Shown piece by piece: positions 25,291 through 35,801 of a DNA stretch of 64,000 nucleotides. The stretch comes from Streptomyces microflavus (GTDB lineage: Bacteria; Actinomycetota; Actinomycetes; Streptomycetales; Streptomycetaceae): NCBI RefSeq assembly GCF_014650075.1, contig NZ_BMUG01000001.1:1006710-1070709 (forward strand), given 5' to 3'. Every line of letters starts with the position of its first letter. Position 1 is the stretch's first letter. The notes beneath the pieces are model-generated. The model searched no databases. It was not told the origin of the DNA and worked only from the letters and a program-made list of their open reading frames with translations. A program made the position numbers and the translations under genes.

Positions 25291-26259
25291 GTGAGTCCCA
25301 ACGGCTCCGACCGCTCGTCGCGGCGCCCGATGCGGCGGAAGCTGCCGCAGGTGCTGACTGCGGGCCTGGTCCTGGCGACGGCCTCCGGTTGTTCATACAA
25401 CTGGGAGGATTTTCCCCGCCTCGGTATGCCCACCCCGGTAACGGAAGAGGCCCCTCGGATCCTCTCCCTCTGGCAAGGCTCGTGGGCGGCAGCGCTCGTC
25501 ACGGGTGTCCTTGTCTGGGGGCTGATCCTGTGGAGCGTCTTCTTCCACCGGCGTAGCCGGACCAAGGTGGAGGTACCTCCGCAGACCAGGTACAACATGC
25601 CCATCGAGGCGTTGTACACAGTGGTTCCGCTCATCATCGTCTCGGTGCTCTTCTACTTCACCGCGCGTGATGAGTCGAAGCTCCTCGAGCTCTCCGACAA
25701 GCCCGCCCACACCATCAACGTGGTCGGCTACCAGTGGAGCTGGGGCTTCAACTACATCGAGAAGGTGGAAGGCCAGCCCGCTGCGGGCAGCGAGGTCCCC
25801 AAGGAGCTCGCGGCCATCCCGGACAAGTTCCAGAAGGACTTCCCGCAGGACGCCACCGGCGTCTACGACGCGGGCATCCCCGGTACCCGGAACCCGCAGA
25901 ACGGCAACCCGGGTCCGACCCTGTGGCTGCCGAAGGGCGAGAAGGTCCGCTTCGTCCTCACTTCGCGTGACGTCATCCACTCCTTCTGGGTGGTGCCGTT
26001 CCTCATGAAGCAGGACGTCATCCCGGGCCACACCAACGTATTCGAGGTCACTCCCAACAGGGAGGGCACCTTCATGGGCAAGTGCGCCGAGCTCTGTGGC
26101 GTCGACCATTCCCGGATGCTCTTCAACGTCAAGGTCGTCTCCCCGGAGCGTTACCAGCAGCACCTCAAGGAGCTGGCTGAAAAGGGTCAGACGGGCTACA
26201 TGCCGGCGGGCATCGAGCAGACGGACCCGGCCAGGAATGCGGAGAAGAACCAACTGTGA
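25291..26259 (+). CDS. ctaC: Cytochrome c oxidase subunit II
   Basis: The CuA-bearing subunit of the aa3 oxidase; takes electrons from the cytochrome bc1 complex. A 322-residue lipoprotein-type precursor: lipobox ATASGC with Cys34, two membrane helices (about 70-95 and 112-132), and a cupredoxin domain with [10 protein letters not shown] and the CuA loop [12 protein letters not shown]. The unlipidated tail is short. GTG 25291 follows GGGAAGG. First gene of ctaC-ctaD-ctaF, overlapping ctaD by 4 nt. Confidence 0.96.
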   Translation: MSPNGSDRSSRRPMRRKLPQVLTAGLVLATASGCSYNWEDFPRLGMPTPVTEEAPRILSLWQGSWAAALVTGVLVWGLILWSVFFHRRSRTKVEVPPQTRYNMPIEALYTVVPLIIVSVLFYFTARDESKLLELSDKPAHTINVVGYQWSWGFNYIEKVEGQPAAGSEVPKELAAIPDKFQKDFPQDATGVYDAGIPGTRNPQNGNPGPTLWLPKGEKVRFVLTSRDVIHSFWVVPFLMKQDVIPGHTNVFEVTPNREGTFMGKCAELCGVDHSRMLFNVKVVSPERYQQHLKELAEKGQTGYMPAGIEQTDPARNAEKNQL

Positions 26260-27992
26260 GCATCCTCAACGAACCTCAGGGTGCCGCTCCAGCAGACGAC
26301 TCGTACGAGGACGAGCTGCCGGTTCGGCGCAAGCAGCCGGGAAACGTCGTCATCAAGTGGCTGACCACCACTGACCACAAGACGATCGGTACGCTCTACC
26401 TGGTCACGTCGTTCGCGTTCTTCTGCATCGGCGGACTCATGGCGCTCTTCATGCGCGCCGAGCTGGCCCGTCCCGGCACGCAGATCATGTCGAACGAGCA
26501 GTTCAACCAGGCGTTCACGATGCACGGCACGATCATGCTGCTGATGTTCGCGACGCCGCTGTTCGCCGGGTTCGCGAACTGGATCATGCCGCTGCAGATC
26601 GGTGCGCCCGATGTGGCGTTCCCGCGGCTGAACATGTTCGCGTACTGGCTGTACCTCTTCGGCTCGCTCATCGCGGTGGCCGGCTTCCTCACCCCGCAGG
26701 GCGCCGCCGACTTCGGCTGGTTCGCCTACGCGCCGCTGAACGACGCGGTCCGCTCGCCGGGCATCGGCGCCGACATGTGGATCATGGGTCTGGCCTTCTC
26801 CGGATTCGGCACGATCCTCGGCTCGGTCAACTTCATCACCACGATCATCTGCATGCGCGCCCCCGGCATGACGATGTTCCGCATGCCGATCTTCACCTGG
26901 AACGTCCTGCTGACCGGTGTCCTGGTCCTGCTCGCCTTCCCGGTTCTCGCCGCCGCGCTCTTCGCGCTGGAGGCGGATCGGAAATTCGGGGCACATATCT
27001 TCGACTCCGCCAATGGCGGCGCGTTGCTGTGGCAACACCTCTTCTGGTTCTTCGGACACCCAGAGGTGTACATCATCGCCCTGCCGTTCTTCGGCATCAT
27101 TTCCGAGGTCATCCCGGTATTCAGCCGCAAGCCGATGTTCGGCTACATCGGTCTGATCGCCGCGACGATCGCCATCGCCGGTCTTTCGGTGACGGTGTGG
27201 GCGCACCACATGTATGTGACGGGCGGCGTGCTCCTGCCGTTCTTCTCCTTCATGACCTTCCTGATCGCGGTGCCAACCGGTGTGAAGTTCTTCAACTGGA
27301 TCGGCACCATGTGGAAGGGGTCGTTGTCCTTCGAGACACCGATGCTCTGGGCCGTCGGCTTCCTCATCACCTTCACCTTCGGTGGTCTGACCGGCGTCAT
27401 CCTGGCCTCGCCCCCGATGGACTTCCACGTCTCCGACTCGTACTTCGTCGTCGCGCACTTCCACTACGTCATCTTCGGCACCGTGGTCTTCGCGATGTTC
27501 TCCGGATTCCACTTCTGGTGGCCGAAGTTCACCGGCAAGATGCTGGACGAGCGGCTCGGGAAGATCACCTTCTGGACGCTGTTCGTCGGCTTCCACGGCA
27601 CCTTCCTGGTGCAGCACTGGCTCGGTGCCGAGGGAATGCCGCGTCGCTACGCGGACTACCTCGCCGCCGACGGCTTCACCGCGCTGAACACGATCTCCAC
27701 GATCGCGTCCTTCGTGCTCGGCCTGTCGATGCTTCCGTTCTTCTACAACGTCTGGAAGACCGCCAAGTACGGCAAGAAGGTGGAGGTCGACGACCCGTGG
27801 GGTTACGGCCGTTCGCTGGAGTGGGCGACCTCCTGCCCGCCGCCGCGCCACAACTTCATCACCCTGCCGCGGATCCGTTCCGAATCCCCGGCGTTCGACC
27901 TGCACCACCCGGAGATCGCGGCGCTCGAACAGCTTGAGCACCACTCCGAGTCGGACAAGGCCCTCGCCGGCGGCAAGGAGGCAGGCAAGTGA
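26256..27992 (+). CDS. ctaD: Cytochrome c oxidase subunit I
   Basis: The catalytic subunit with heme a, heme a3 and CuB, which reduces oxygen and pumps protons. The 578-residue, 12-helix protein has MHGTIML for a heme a ligand, [10 protein letters not shown] (the CuB His and cross-linked Tyr), [10 protein letters not shown] for the His pair, and HFHYVIFG for both heme ligands. GTG start overlaps the ctaC stop and the gene overlaps ctaF, indicating coupled translation. Confidence 0.97.
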   Translation: MSILNEPQGAAPADDSYEDELPVRRKQPGNVVIKWLTTTDHKTIGTLYLVTSFAFFCIGGLMALFMRAELARPGTQIMSNEQFNQAFTMHGTIMLLMFATPLFAGFANWIMPLQIGAPDVAFPRLNMFAYWLYLFGSLIAVAGFLTPQGAADFGWFAYAPLNDAVRSPGIGADMWIMGLAFSGFGTILGSVNFITTIICMRAPGMTMFRMPIFTWNVLLTGVLVLLAFPVLAAALFALEADRKFGAHIFDSANGGALLWQHLFWFFGHPEVYIIALPFFGIISEVIPVFSRKPMFGYIGLIAATIAIAGLSVTVWAHHMYVTGGVLLPFFSFMTFLIAVPTGVKFFNWIGTMWKGSLSFETPMLWAVGFLITFTFGGLTGVILASPPMDFHVSDSYFVVAHFHYVIFGTVVFAMFSGFHFWWPKFTGKMLDERLGKITFWTLFVGFHGTFLVQHWLGAEGMPRRYADYLAADGFTALNTISTIASFVLGLSMLPFFYNVWKTAKYGKKVEVDDPWGYGRSLEWATSCPPPRHNFITLPRIRSESPAFDLHHPEIAALEQLEHHSESDKALAGGKEAGK

Positions 27993-28387
27993 AGATCCAG
28001 GGTCAGCTGTTCATCTGGCTGAGCGTCTTCATCCTCGGCATGGCCGTCGTGTACGGCGTCTGGTCGAAGGAGCCGGTCGGCACCACGGCACTCTTCCTGG
28101 CCTTCGGGCTCTCGGTCATGATCGGCTTCTACCTGGCCTTCACGGCCAACCGGGTCGACGCCATGGCCCAGGACAACAAGGAAGCAGATGTCGCCGACGA
28201 GGCGGGCGAGCTCGGGTTCTTCGCCCCGCACAGCTGGCAGCCGCTCTCCCTGGCCGTCGGTGGCGCCTTCGCCTTCATGGGCGTCGTCTTCGGCTGGTGG
28301 CTGATGTACTTCTCGGCTCCGCTGCTCCTGATCGGCCTCTTCGGCTGGGTCTTCGAGTACTACCGGGGTGAGAACCGCACCCAGTGA
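27989..28387 (+). CDS. ctaF: Cytochrome c oxidase subunit IV (actinobacterial type)
   Basis: A 132-residue actinobacterial oxidase subunit with helices at about 8-24, 30-50, 88-106 and 108-124 and a short hydrophilic loop. It stabilises the aa3 oxidase in the bc1-aa3 supercomplex. GTG overlaps the ctaD stop. The operon ends at a hairpin 36 nt later. Confidence 0.92.
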   Translation: MKIQGQLFIWLSVFILGMAVVYGVWSKEPVGTTALFLAFGLSVMIGFYLAFTANRVDAMAQDNKEADVADEAGELGFFAPHSWQPLSLAVGGAFAFMGVVFGWWLMYFSAPLLLIGLFGWVFEYYRGENRTQ

Positions 28388-28423
28388 CACCCACCGGTGG
28401 GTGACACCGCACTACCCCACGAG

Positions 28424-28454
28424 GGGCCCGCGTCGCAGTAGGCGACACGGGCCC
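28424..28454 (+). terminator. Terminator of ctaC-ctaD-ctaF
   Basis: GGGCCCG-GTCGC pairs with GCGAC-CGGGCCC across one C/A mismatch and a short loop, then TTCGCTCGTTT. Confidence 0.75.
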
Positions 28455-28501
28455 TTCGCTCGTTTGCAGTCACAGAACGCGCTGGAACGGATGAATCTTC
28501 T

Positions 28502-28507
28502 TAGCGT
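28502..28507 (+). promoter_or_regulatory. Candidate -10 box, L,D-transpeptidase gene
   Basis: TAGCGT 7 nt before ATG 28515; no Shine-Dalgarno site between. Confidence 0.45.
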
Positions 28508-28514
28508 GGGCTGC

Positions 28515-29768
28515 ATGAACCACACGCCGCGCATGCGCACCGTAGTGAGCTGCACCCTGCTGGTCGTGACCCTCGCAGCGGGTGCGACCGCCTGTGGCTC
28601 GCCCGACGGCAACCCGCTCTCGACGAAGCCGTACGACGCGGGCGACCAGGTCTCCTTCAACGGCCCCACCAAGAACCGGAAGGCCGACCCCGACAAGCCC
28701 CTGGAAGTCACCGTCAAGGGTGACGACGGCCGCATCACCGACGTGAGCGCCGTGGACACCGGGGGCCGCCACCTGGCGGGCGAGCTCTCCGCCGACGGCA
28801 GGCGGTGGCGCTCCACCGCCCCGCTGGCCGCCGGCACCGGATACACCGTCAGGGTCTCCACCGAGAACGGGGACGGCGCCCCCGGCACCCGTACGCTCTC
28901 CTTCGACACCTCCTCGCCCAAGAAGCTGCTGAAGGTCGCCTTCGGCCCGGAGACGGGCACCTACGGCGTCGGACAGCCCATCACGGCGGAACTCAGCGCT
29001 CCGGTCACCGACAAGGCCTCCAGGGCCACCGTCGAGCGCGCCCTGAAGGTCCGCTCCACCCCGGCCGCCACCGGCGCCTGGTACTGGGTCGACGACAAGA
29101 ATCTCCACTACCGGCCCCAGGAGTACTGGCCCGCCAACGCCACCATCGAGGTCCGCTCCAACCTCACGGGCATCAAGGTGACCAACGCCCTCTACGGGGC
29201 CGAGGCCAAGCCCCTGAAGATCACCACCGGCGACCGCGTCGAGGCCCTCACCGACGCCTCGACCCACACCATGACGGTCCTGCGCAACGGAGAAGTGATC
29301 AATACCATTCCGGTCACCACCGGCAAGCCCGGCTTCTCCACCCGCAACGGCGTCAAGGTGATCCTCGCCAAGGAGCAGTTCGTACGGATGCGCGGGGAGA
29401 GCATCGGCATCGCCGCCGGCTCCTCGGAGTCGTACGACCTGCCGGTCTACTGGGCCACCCGGGTGACCTGGAGCGGTGAGTACGTGCACGCCGCGCCCTG
29501 GTCCACCGGCTCCCAGGGCAACGCCAACGTCAGCCACGGCTGCACCGGGATGAGCACCGGCAACGCCGAGTGGTTCTTCGACACCGTGCGCCAGGGCGAC
29601 ATCGTGAAGGTCGTCGGCAGCGCGGGGGAGACCATGACCCCGTTCGACAACGGGTTCGGCGACTGGAACCTCTCCTGGGAGAAGTGGCAGAAGGGCAGCG
29701 CCCTCAACGAAGGCGTGCCGGACAGCCCGCAGACGCTCCAGGCCGCACGGCTGCGCCCGCACGTCTGA
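28515..29768 (+). CDS. L,D-transpeptidase lipoprotein with Ig-like domains
   Basis: A 417-residue exported protein that makes 3-3 cross-links in peptidoglycan or attaches proteins to it. A lipobox-like ATAC places the lipidated Cys at 27. Residues about 45-250 form Ig-like (BIG-type) domains and about 255-375 the YkuD catalytic domain with SHGC (Cys343), preceded by HAAPWS. The C-terminal extension ends with conserved Trp-rich DWNLSWEKWQKG as in mycobacterial Ldt proteins. The start was chosen by the TAGCGT box; an internal ATG at 28533 is possible. It sits between the two halves of the respiratory cluster. Confidence 0.92.
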   Translation: MNHTPRMRTVVSCTLLVVTLAAGATACGSPDGNPLSTKPYDAGDQVSFNGPTKNRKADPDKPLEVTVKGDDGRITDVSAVDTGGRHLAGELSADGRRWRSTAPLAAGTGYTVRVSTENGDGAPGTRTLSFDTSSPKKLLKVAFGPETGTYGVGQPITAELSAPVTDKASRATVERALKVRSTPAATGAWYWVDDKNLHYRPQEYWPANATIEVRSNLTGIKVTNALYGAEAKPLKITTGDRVEALTDASTHTMTVLRNGEVINTIPVTTGKPGFSTRNGVKVILAKEQFVRMRGESIGIAAGSSESYDLPVYWATRVTWSGEYVHAAPWSTGSQGNANVSHGCTGMSTGNAEWFFDTVRQGDIVKVVGSAGETMTPFDNGFGDWNLSWEKWQKGSALNEGVPDSPQTLQAARLRPHV

Positions 29769-29779
29769 CGGAGCACAGA

Positions 29780-29808
29780 AGGAGCGCCCCGCACCGCGGG
29801 GCGCTCCT
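29780..29808. terminator. Bidirectional hairpin terminator
   Basis: Perfect 13-bp stem AGGAGCGCCCCGC with triloop acc between the convergent transpeptidase and receiver-like genes. Confidence 0.85.
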
Positions 29809-29828
29809 CACGGGCTCACAGGGCCTTC

Positions 29829-30230
29829 TCAGGCCTCCACGGCGAGCCGGGCGCGCAGCAGCGCCGCCAGCGCGTCGGCGAACTCCACCGGGTCCACCGG
29901 CAGCGTCACCGCGGCCTCCGCCCGGCTCCAGGTGGCCAGCCACGCGTCCTGCGGGCGGCCGATCAGCAGCAGGACCGGGGGGCAGTGGAAGATCTCGTCC
30001 TTGATCTGGCGGCAGACGCCCATGCCGCCGATGGGGGCCGTCTCGCCGTCCAGGACGCAGACGTCGACCCCGCCGGCGTCCAGGGCCGCCAGGACGGCCG
30101 GAAGCGTCGCGCACTCCAGGAACCGCACCGGTGGCACGTCGGCGGCGGGCCTGCGGCCGGTCGCCAGCTTCACCTGCTCGCGGATGTTGGCGTCGTCGCT
30201 GTAGACCAGGACCGTGGCGGTCGCCTGCAT
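29829..30230 (-). CDS. Stand-alone receiver-like protein
   Basis: A 133-residue protein with a CheY-like pattern: N-terminal acidic pair (YSDD, 10-13), Asp61 in VCVLDGE at the phospho-acceptor position, a VLLLIGRPQDAW strand, and TLPVDPVEFADAL in place of the usual Lys-Pro segment. There is no output domain. The switch Lys appears missing, so phosphorylation is unsure. ATG 30228-30230 has a strong GGAGGAACA site. It diverges from ctaE; the regulatory partner is unknown. Confidence 0.75.
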   Translation of the reverse strand: MQATATVLVYSDDANIREQVKLATGRRPAADVPPVRFLECATLPAVLAALDAGGVDVCVLDGETAPIGGMGVCRQIKDEIFHCPPVLLLIGRPQDAWLATWSRAEAAVTLPVDPVEFADALAALLRARLAVEA

Positions 30231-30406
30231 TGTTCCTCCGTGACAGCTGTGTCTTCGGGGCTCTCGGGGCATGAACCGATGCGCGGATCGTACTCCGCCC
30301 GACCGCCCGTCAGCACCGGTAAGGACACCGATTCGATGGGCCGTTCGGGCAGGACACACGGCACTGACACACCGAACGGCACCCCCCGGAGTGAGGGCGG
30401 GATAAG

Positions 30407-30427
30407 CGACCGACATAATGTCGGTCG
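30407..30427. promoter_or_regulatory. Palindrome spanning the ctaE start codon
   Basis: Perfect 10-bp arms CGACCGACAT / ATGTCGGTCG around a single A (30417). The annotated ATG (30418-30420) is the first triplet of the right arm. A TAATGT -10-like hexamer (30416-30421) is inside it, 5 nt before an in-frame GTG (30427). Looks like an operator overlapping a promoter. Confidence 0.6.
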
Positions 30428-31038
30428 TGGCGACAGCAACGACAGTAGAAACCGGGCACGCGCACCCGTCGGTCAATCGGCCGAACCTCACCAGCGTCGG
30501 AACCATCATCTGGTTGAGTTCCGAGCTGATGTTCTTCGCGGCCCTCTTCGCGATGTACTTCACCCTGCGATCGGTGATGGGACCCGATTACTGGAAGGAG
30601 ATGGCCGGTCATCTGAACTTCCCGTTCTCGGCCACGAACACCACGATCCTGGTGCTCTCCTCACTCACCTGCCAGCTCGGCGTCTTCGCCGCCGAGCGGG
30701 GCGATGTGAAGAAGCTCCGCACCTGGTTCATCATCACCTTCGTGATGGGTTCGATCTTCATCGGCGGCCAGGTCCTGGAGTACACCGAGCTGGTCAAGGA
30801 CGCGGGGCTCTCCCTGTCGTCCGACCCGTACGGCTCGGTGTTCTACCTGACCACCGGCTTCCACGGCCTGCACGTGACGGGCGGCCTCATCGCCTTCCTG
30901 CTGGTACTCGGCAGGACATACGCAGCCAAGAGGTTCACCCACGACCAGGCCACCGCAGCCATCGTCGTGTCCTACTACTGGCACTTCGTGGATGTGGTGT
31001 GGATCGGCCTGTTCGCAACGATCTACATGATCAAGTAA
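30418..31038 (+). CDS. ctaE: Cytochrome c oxidase subunit III
   Basis: A 206-residue, five-helix subunit III of the aa3 oxidase (helices about 28-48, 68-88, 94-114, 138-158, 182-202; motifs [22 protein letters not shown] and [12 protein letters not shown]). ATG 30418 gives the usual MSVVATA start, but no ribosome site is close. GTG 30427 directly after a TAATGT box would give a leaderless 203-residue form. It heads ctaE-qcrC-qcrA-qcrB and so links oxidase and bc1 expression. Confidence 0.96.
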   Translation: MSVVATATTVETGHAHPSVNRPNLTSVGTIIWLSSELMFFAALFAMYFTLRSVMGPDYWKEMAGHLNFPFSATNTTILVLSSLTCQLGVFAAERGDVKKLRTWFIITFVMGSIFIGGQVLEYTELVKDAGLSLSSDPYGSVFYLTTGFHGLHVTGGLIAFLLVLGRTYAAKRFTHDQATAAIVVSYYWHFVDVVWIGLFATIYMIK

Positions 31039-31093
31039 CCGGGCTCGCACCCACCCACCATCGACGCAGAAGATCCTGACACCGGGGTAATCC

Positions 31094-31903
31094 GTGAAAA
31101 AGCTCTCCGCACGACGACGCCATCCGCTGGCGGCGGTCGTCGTACTACTCCTCGCGCTGGCGGCTACCGGGGGGCTGTACGCCGCGTTTGCGCCTGCGGG
31201 CAAGGCGCAGGCCGATGAAACCGCCCAGTCCCTCGCCATCGACGAGGGCAAGAAGCTCTACACCGTAGGCTGCGCCAGCTGCCACGGAACCGGCGGTCAG
31301 GGCACCACCGACGGGCCGTCCCTCGTGGGCGTGGGCTCCGCCGCCGTCGACTTCCAGGTCGGTACGGGCCGTATGCCCGCGCAGCAGCCGGGCGCCCAGG
31401 TACCGAAGAAGAAGGTCATCTACACCCAGGCGGAGATCGACCAGCTCGCGGCGTACGTCGCGTCGCTCGGCGCCGGTCCGATCACGCCGAACGACAAGCA
31501 GGTCGACCCGGCCGGCGCGGACGTCGCCAAGGGTGGCGAACTGTTCCGCAACAACTGCGCCCAGTGCCACAACTTCACGGGCAAGGGCGGTGCCCTCACC
31601 AAGGGCAAGTACGCCCCTGACCTCGAAGGTGTGAGCCCGAAGCACATCTACGAGGCCATGCAGACCGGCCCGCAGTCCATGCCTTCCTTCCCCGACACGA
31701 CGATGCCGGAGCAGCAGAAGAAGGACATCATCGCGTACATCCAGACCGTGAACGGCGAGGAGACCGCGAGCCCCGGTGGCCTCGAGCTCGGCGGTCTGGG
31801 TCCGGTCAGTGAAGGCCTGTTCGCCTGGATCTTCGGACTCGGCGCCCTCGTCGCCATCGCCATTTGGGTCGCGGCCCACACCGCTAAGGCCAAGAAGTCA
31901 TGA
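31094..31903 (+). CDS. qcrC: Diheme cytochrome c subunit of the bc1 complex
   Basis: A 269-residue membrane-anchored cytochrome c with two heme sites, CxxCH at 60-64 (CASCH) and 155-159 (CAQCH). Axial methionines are likely in RMPAQQP and MPSFP. An N-terminal anchor (about 12-32) and a C-terminal helix (about 243-263) hold both ends. In actinobacteria this diheme subunit replaces soluble cytochrome c and passes electrons straight to CtaC. It overlaps qcrA by 4 nt. Confidence 0.96.
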   Translation: MKKLSARRRHPLAAVVVLLLALAATGGLYAAFAPAGKAQADETAQSLAIDEGKKLYTVGCASCHGTGGQGTTDGPSLVGVGSAAVDFQVGTGRMPAQQPGAQVPKKKVIYTQAEIDQLAAYVASLGAGPITPNDKQVDPAGADVAKGGELFRNNCAQCHNFTGKGGALTKGKYAPDLEGVSPKHIYEAMQTGPQSMPSFPDTTMPEQQKKDIIAYIQTVNGEETASPGGLELGGLGPVSEGLFAWIFGLGALVAIAIWVAAHTAKAKKS

Positions 31904-32952
31904 GTAGCCAACAGATTCCAGAAGACAACCTGCCCGTGGTGCAGGAGACCGCGCACGGCGCGGTGGAGGGTACGGACGACCCGTTCGCCGACCCGGGGCT
32001 GCCGGCCCACAAGCCGCGCATCCAGGACCTCGACGAACGCGCCGCGAACCGCTCCGAGCGGGCCGTCGCGTTCATGTTCGTCCTCTCGATGCTGTCGACG
32101 GTGGGCTTCATCGCCGCCTACGTCATCTTCCCGGTGGACAAGATCGTCTACATCTGGCCCTTCGGCCATGTGAGCGCGCTCAACTTCTCCCTGGGACTGA
32201 CGCTCGGCTTCGCCCTCTTCTTCATCGGCGCGGGCGCCGTCCACTGGGCGCGCACCCTGATGTCCGACGTCGAGGTCCCGGCCGAACGGCACCCGATCGA
32301 GGCGCCGGCCGAAGTCAAGGCCCAGGTCATGGCCGACTTCAAGGCCGGTGCCCAGGAGTCCGCGATCGGCCGTCGCAAGCTCATCCGCACCACCCTCTTC
32401 GGCGCGCTGGCCCTGGTGCCGCTCTCCGGTGTGGTGCTGCTGCGCGACCTCGGTCCGCTGCCGGAGAAGAAGCTCCGGTCCACCCTGTGGGCCAAGGGCA
32501 AGCTGCTCGTCAACATGAACACCATGGAGCCGCTGCGCCCCGAGCACGTCGCCGTGGGCTCGCTGACCTTCGCCATGCCCGAGGGCCTGGAGGAGGACGC
32601 GCACGACTTCCAGTCGCAGATCGCCAAGGCGGCCCTGATGATCGTCCGCATCGAGCCGGACGACATCAAGGACAAGCGCCAGCGCGACTGGGCCCACGAG
32701 GGCATCGTCGCGTTCTCCAAGATCTGCACCCATGTCGGCTGCCCGATCAGCCTGTACGAGCAGCAGACACACCACGTGCTCTGCCCGTGCCACCAGTCCA
32801 CCTTCGACCTCTCCGACGGCGCCCGCGTCATCTTCGGTCCGGCCGGCCACCCGCTTCCGCAGCTGCGGATCGGTGTGAACAGCGAGGGCAACCTCGAAGC
32901 GCTCGGTGACTTCGACGAGCCCGTCGGCCCGTCCTTCTGGGAGCGCGGATGA
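31900..32952 (+). CDS. qcrA: Rieske iron-sulfur subunit of the bc1 complex
   Basis: A 350-residue Rieske protein. The [2Fe-2S] ligands are Cys276 and His278 (CTHVGC) and Cys295 and His298 (CPCHQS), with Cys281 and Cys297 for the disulfide. Three hydrophobic segments (about 52-72, 82-104, 162-180) fit the actinobacterial three-helix form rather than the single-helix mitochondrial form. It oxidises menaquinol with QcrB. It overlaps neighbours by 4 nt at both ends. Confidence 0.96.
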   Translation: MSSQQIPEDNLPVVQETAHGAVEGTDDPFADPGLPAHKPRIQDLDERAANRSERAVAFMFVLSMLSTVGFIAAYVIFPVDKIVYIWPFGHVSALNFSLGLTLGFALFFIGAGAVHWARTLMSDVEVPAERHPIEAPAEVKAQVMADFKAGAQESAIGRRKLIRTTLFGALALVPLSGVVLLRDLGPLPEKKLRSTLWAKGKLLVNMNTMEPLRPEHVAVGSLTFAMPEGLEEDAHDFQSQIAKAALMIVRIEPDDIKDKRQRDWAHEGIVAFSKICTHVGCPISLYEQQTHHVLCPCHQSTFDLSDGARVIFGPAGHPLPQLRIGVNSEGNLEALGDFDEPVGPSFWERG

Positions 32953-34595
32953 GTACTGAGACAACCACCCCGTCCGCCGGCCAGGCGGGACAGCGCAAGG
33001 CACCCGCGGGCGAGCGGGTCGCCGACTGGGCTGACGGCAGGCTCGGCATCTACGGCCTGGCCAAGGCCAACATGCGCAAGATCTTCCCGGACCACTGGTC
33101 CTTCATGCTCGGTGAGGTCGCGCTCTACAGCTTCATCATCATCATCCTCACGGGTGTGTATCTGACGCTGTTCTTCCAGCCGAGCATGAACGAGGTCGTC
33201 TACCACGGCCCGTACGAGCCCATGCAGGGCATCCGGATGTCGGAGGCCTACGCCTCCACGCTGAAGATCAGCTTCGAGGTCCGCGGCGGTCTGCTCGTCC
33301 GGCAGATCCACCACTGGGCCGCGCTGATCTTCCTGGCCGGCATGTTCGTGCACATGATGCGCGTCTTCTTCACGGGCGCCTTCCGCAAGCCGCGCGAGGT
33401 CAACTGGCTGTTCGGCTTCCTGCTCTTCGTGCTGGGCATGTTCACCGGCTTCACCGGCTACTCCCTCCCGGACGACCTGCTCTCCGGTACAGGTGTCCGC
33501 TTCACCCAGGGCGCGATCCTGTCCGTGCCGATCGTCGGTACGTACATCTCGATGTTCCTGTTCGGCGGCGAGTTCCCCGGCCACGACTTCGTGGCCCGGT
33601 TCTACTCGATCCACATCCTGCTGCTGCCGGGCATCATGCTCGGGCTGCTGGTGGCCCACCTGATCCTGGTCTTCTACCACAAGCACACGCAGTTCGCGGG
33701 TCCCGGCAAGACCAACAAGAACGTCGTCGGCATGCCGCTGCTGCCGGTCTACATGGCGAAGGCCGGAGGCTTCTTCTTCCTGGTCTTCGGCATCATCGCG
33801 ATCATCTCGGCCATCGCCACGATCAACCCGATCTGGGCGCTCGGCCCGTACCGCCCGGACCAGGTGTCCACCGGCGCCCAGCCCGACTGGTACATGGGCT
33901 TCGCCGAGGGTCTGGTCCGTGTCATGCCGGGCTGGGAGATCGTCTTCTGGGGTCACACGCTCAACCTGGGTGTGTTCATCCCGCTGGTCCTCTTCGGCCT
34001 GGTGCTCTCGCTGCCCGCGGTCTACCCGTTCCTCGAGTCCTGGATCACCGGGGACAAGCGCGAGCACCACATCCTGGACCGCCCGCGCAACGCCCCGACC
34101 CGTACGGCTCTCGGCGTCGCCTGGATCACGGCGTACTTCATCGGCCTCGTCGGCGGTGGTAACGACCTGTGGGCCACGCACTTCCATCTGTCGCTGAACG
34201 CCATCTCGTGGTTCGTCCGGATCTTCTTCTTCGCCGGACCGGTCATCGCGTTCATCGTCACGAAGCGGATCTGCCTGGGCCTCCAGCGCCGTGACCGGGA
34301 CAAGGTGCTGCACGGTCGCGAGACCGGCATCATCAAGCGCCTGCCGCACGGTGAGTTCGTGGAGATCCACGAGCCGCTCTCCCCGGGGCAGCTGCACACG
34401 CTCACCGCGCACGAGCAGTACAAGCCGGTCGAGCTCGGCCCCGAGGTCGACGAGAACGGCGTCAAGCGCAAGATCTCCCCGGTACAGAAGGTCCGGGCCA
34501 AGCTCAGCAAGGGCTACTTCGGCGAGAACAACCAGATCGCCAAGCCCACCGCGGAGGAGTACAAGGAGATCAGCGAGGGCCACGGCCACCACTGA
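32949..34595 (+). CDS. qcrB: Cytochrome b subunit of the bc1 complex
   Basis: A 548-residue cytochrome b with the heme-ligand helices ([20 protein letters not shown] and [24 protein letters not shown]), the GYSLPDD quinol-site block and a [10 protein letters not shown] loop at the PEWY position. The long C-terminal extension (about 420-548) is typical of actinobacterial QcrB. It is the last gene of ctaE-qcrCAB and is followed by a hairpin. Confidence 0.97.
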   Translation: MSTETTTPSAGQAGQRKAPAGERVADWADGRLGIYGLAKANMRKIFPDHWSFMLGEVALYSFIIIILTGVYLTLFFQPSMNEVVYHGPYEPMQGIRMSEAYASTLKISFEVRGGLLVRQIHHWAALIFLAGMFVHMMRVFFTGAFRKPREVNWLFGFLLFVLGMFTGFTGYSLPDDLLSGTGVRFTQGAILSVPIVGTYISMFLFGGEFPGHDFVARFYSIHILLLPGIMLGLLVAHLILVFYHKHTQFAGPGKTNKNVVGMPLLPVYMAKAGGFFFLVFGIIAIISAIATINPIWALGPYRPDQVSTGAQPDWYMGFAEGLVRVMPGWEIVFWGHTLNLGVFIPLVLFGLVLSLPAVYPFLESWITGDKREHHILDRPRNAPTRTALGVAWITAYFIGLVGGGNDLWATHFHLSLNAISWFVRIFFFAGPVIAFIVTKRICLGLQRRDRDKVLHGRETGIIKRLPHGEFVEIHEPLSPGQLHTLTAHEQYKPVELGPEVDENGVKRKISPVQKVRAKLSKGYFGENNQIAKPTAEEYKEISEGHGHH

Positions 34596-34620
34596 TCGTC
34601 CGAACTGTTCGCCACAGCGG

Positions 34621-34649
34621 GAGCCCCGTCCATTCGATGGACGGGGCTC
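34621..34649 (+). terminator. Terminator of ctaE-qcrCAB
   Basis: Perfect 13-bp stem GAGCCCCGTCCAT with loop tcg, then TTCGCGG, 26 nt after the qcrB stop. Confidence 0.85.
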
Positions 34650-34717
34650 TTCGCGGTCCCGGCGGCTGGATAGGGTGGAGCCGACTCTTTACCGGCTGTG
34701 GACCCCTGGAGCGGACC

Positions 34718-35782
34718 ATGAACGTTGTGACCCCGAACGGCGGCGACAGCGTGGCGGACCGTTCCTGGCCCGGCCTGCTGAACCCCCTGCTGCGCGGCGA
34801 GAACCTCTCCTCCGACGAGACCGCCTGGGCGATGGACCGCATCATGAGCGGCGAGGCGACCGACGCGCAGATCGCCGGCTTCGCGGTGGCGCTGCGGGCC
34901 AAGGGCGAGACCGTCGAGGAGGTCACCGGTCTGGTGCGCGCGATGTACGCGCACGCCAACACCATCCATGTGCCGGGCCGCACCGTCGACATCGTTGGCA
35001 CCGGCGGCGACCTCGCCAAGACGGTCAACATCTCGACCATGTCCGCGATCGTCATCGCCGGGACCGGCGCCAAGGTCGTCAAGCACGGCAACCGGGCCGC
35101 CTCCTCGGCGAGCGGCTCCTCCGACGTACTGGAGAAGCTCGGCGTCAACCTGGAGCTGACCCCGCAACGGGTGGTCGAGGTCGCCGAGGCGGCGGGCATC
35201 ACCTTCTGCTTCGCCGTGAAGTTCCACCCCGCCCTGCGGCACGCCGCCAAGGCCCGCAGGGAGCTCGGTGCGCAGACCACGTTCAACATCCTGGGCCCCC
35301 TCACCAACCCGGCCCAGGTGCGCTCCCAGGCCATCGGCGTGGCCGACGCCAAGATGGCGCCCATCGTCGCGGGCGTCCTCGCGGAACGCGGCAACTCGGC
35401 GCTCGTCTTCCGCGGCGACGACGGCCTCGACGAGCTGACCACCACCGCCACCTCGCGGGTCTGGGTGGTCCGTGACGGCACGGTGCGCGAGGAGCCCTTC
35501 GACCCGCGCGACGTGGGCCTCCCGCTGGTCCCTGTGGAGGCGCTGCGCGGCGCCGACGCCTCGTACAACGCCGATGTGGCCCGCCGCCTGCTGGACGGCG
35601 AGGGCGGCGCGGTACGCGAGGCGGTGCTGCTCAACTCGGCGGCGGCGCTGGTCGCGCTCGACCCGGGACCGGGCACGCTGACCGAGCAGATCGCGGCGAA
35701 GATCCTCGTCGCGGCCGAGGCCATCGACTCCGGGGCGGCCAAACGCGCCCTGGAACGGTGGGTGGCGGCCAGTAACGCCTGA
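34718..35782 (+). CDS. trpD: Anthranilate phosphoribosyltransferase
   Basis: Second step of tryptophan synthesis: anthranilate plus PRPP to phosphoribosyl-anthranilate. The 354-residue protein has [14 protein letters not shown] for PRPP binding, [15 protein letters not shown], and [14 protein letters not shown] 34718 has GGAG 8 nt upstream; a TAGGGT box lies at 34671-34676. It stands alone between terminators and is not linked to other trp genes here, though a TrpE-TrpG fusion lies 24 kb downstream. Confidence 0.95.
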   Translation: MNVVTPNGGDSVADRSWPGLLNPLLRGENLSSDETAWAMDRIMSGEATDAQIAGFAVALRAKGETVEEVTGLVRAMYAHANTIHVPGRTVDIVGTGGDLAKTVNISTMSAIVIAGTGAKVVKHGNRAASSASGSSDVLEKLGVNLELTPQRVVEVAEAAGITFCFAVKFHPALRHAAKARRELGAQTTFNILGPLTNPAQVRSQAIGVADAKMAPIVAGVLAERGNSALVFRGDDGLDELTTTATSRVWVVRDGTVREEPFDPRDVGLPLVPVEALRGADASYNADVARRLLDGEGGAVREAVLLNSAAALVALDPGPGTLTEQIAAKILVAAEAIDSGAAKRALERWVAASNA

Positions 35783-35801
35783 GGGACGCAGAGTGTGACG
35801 T

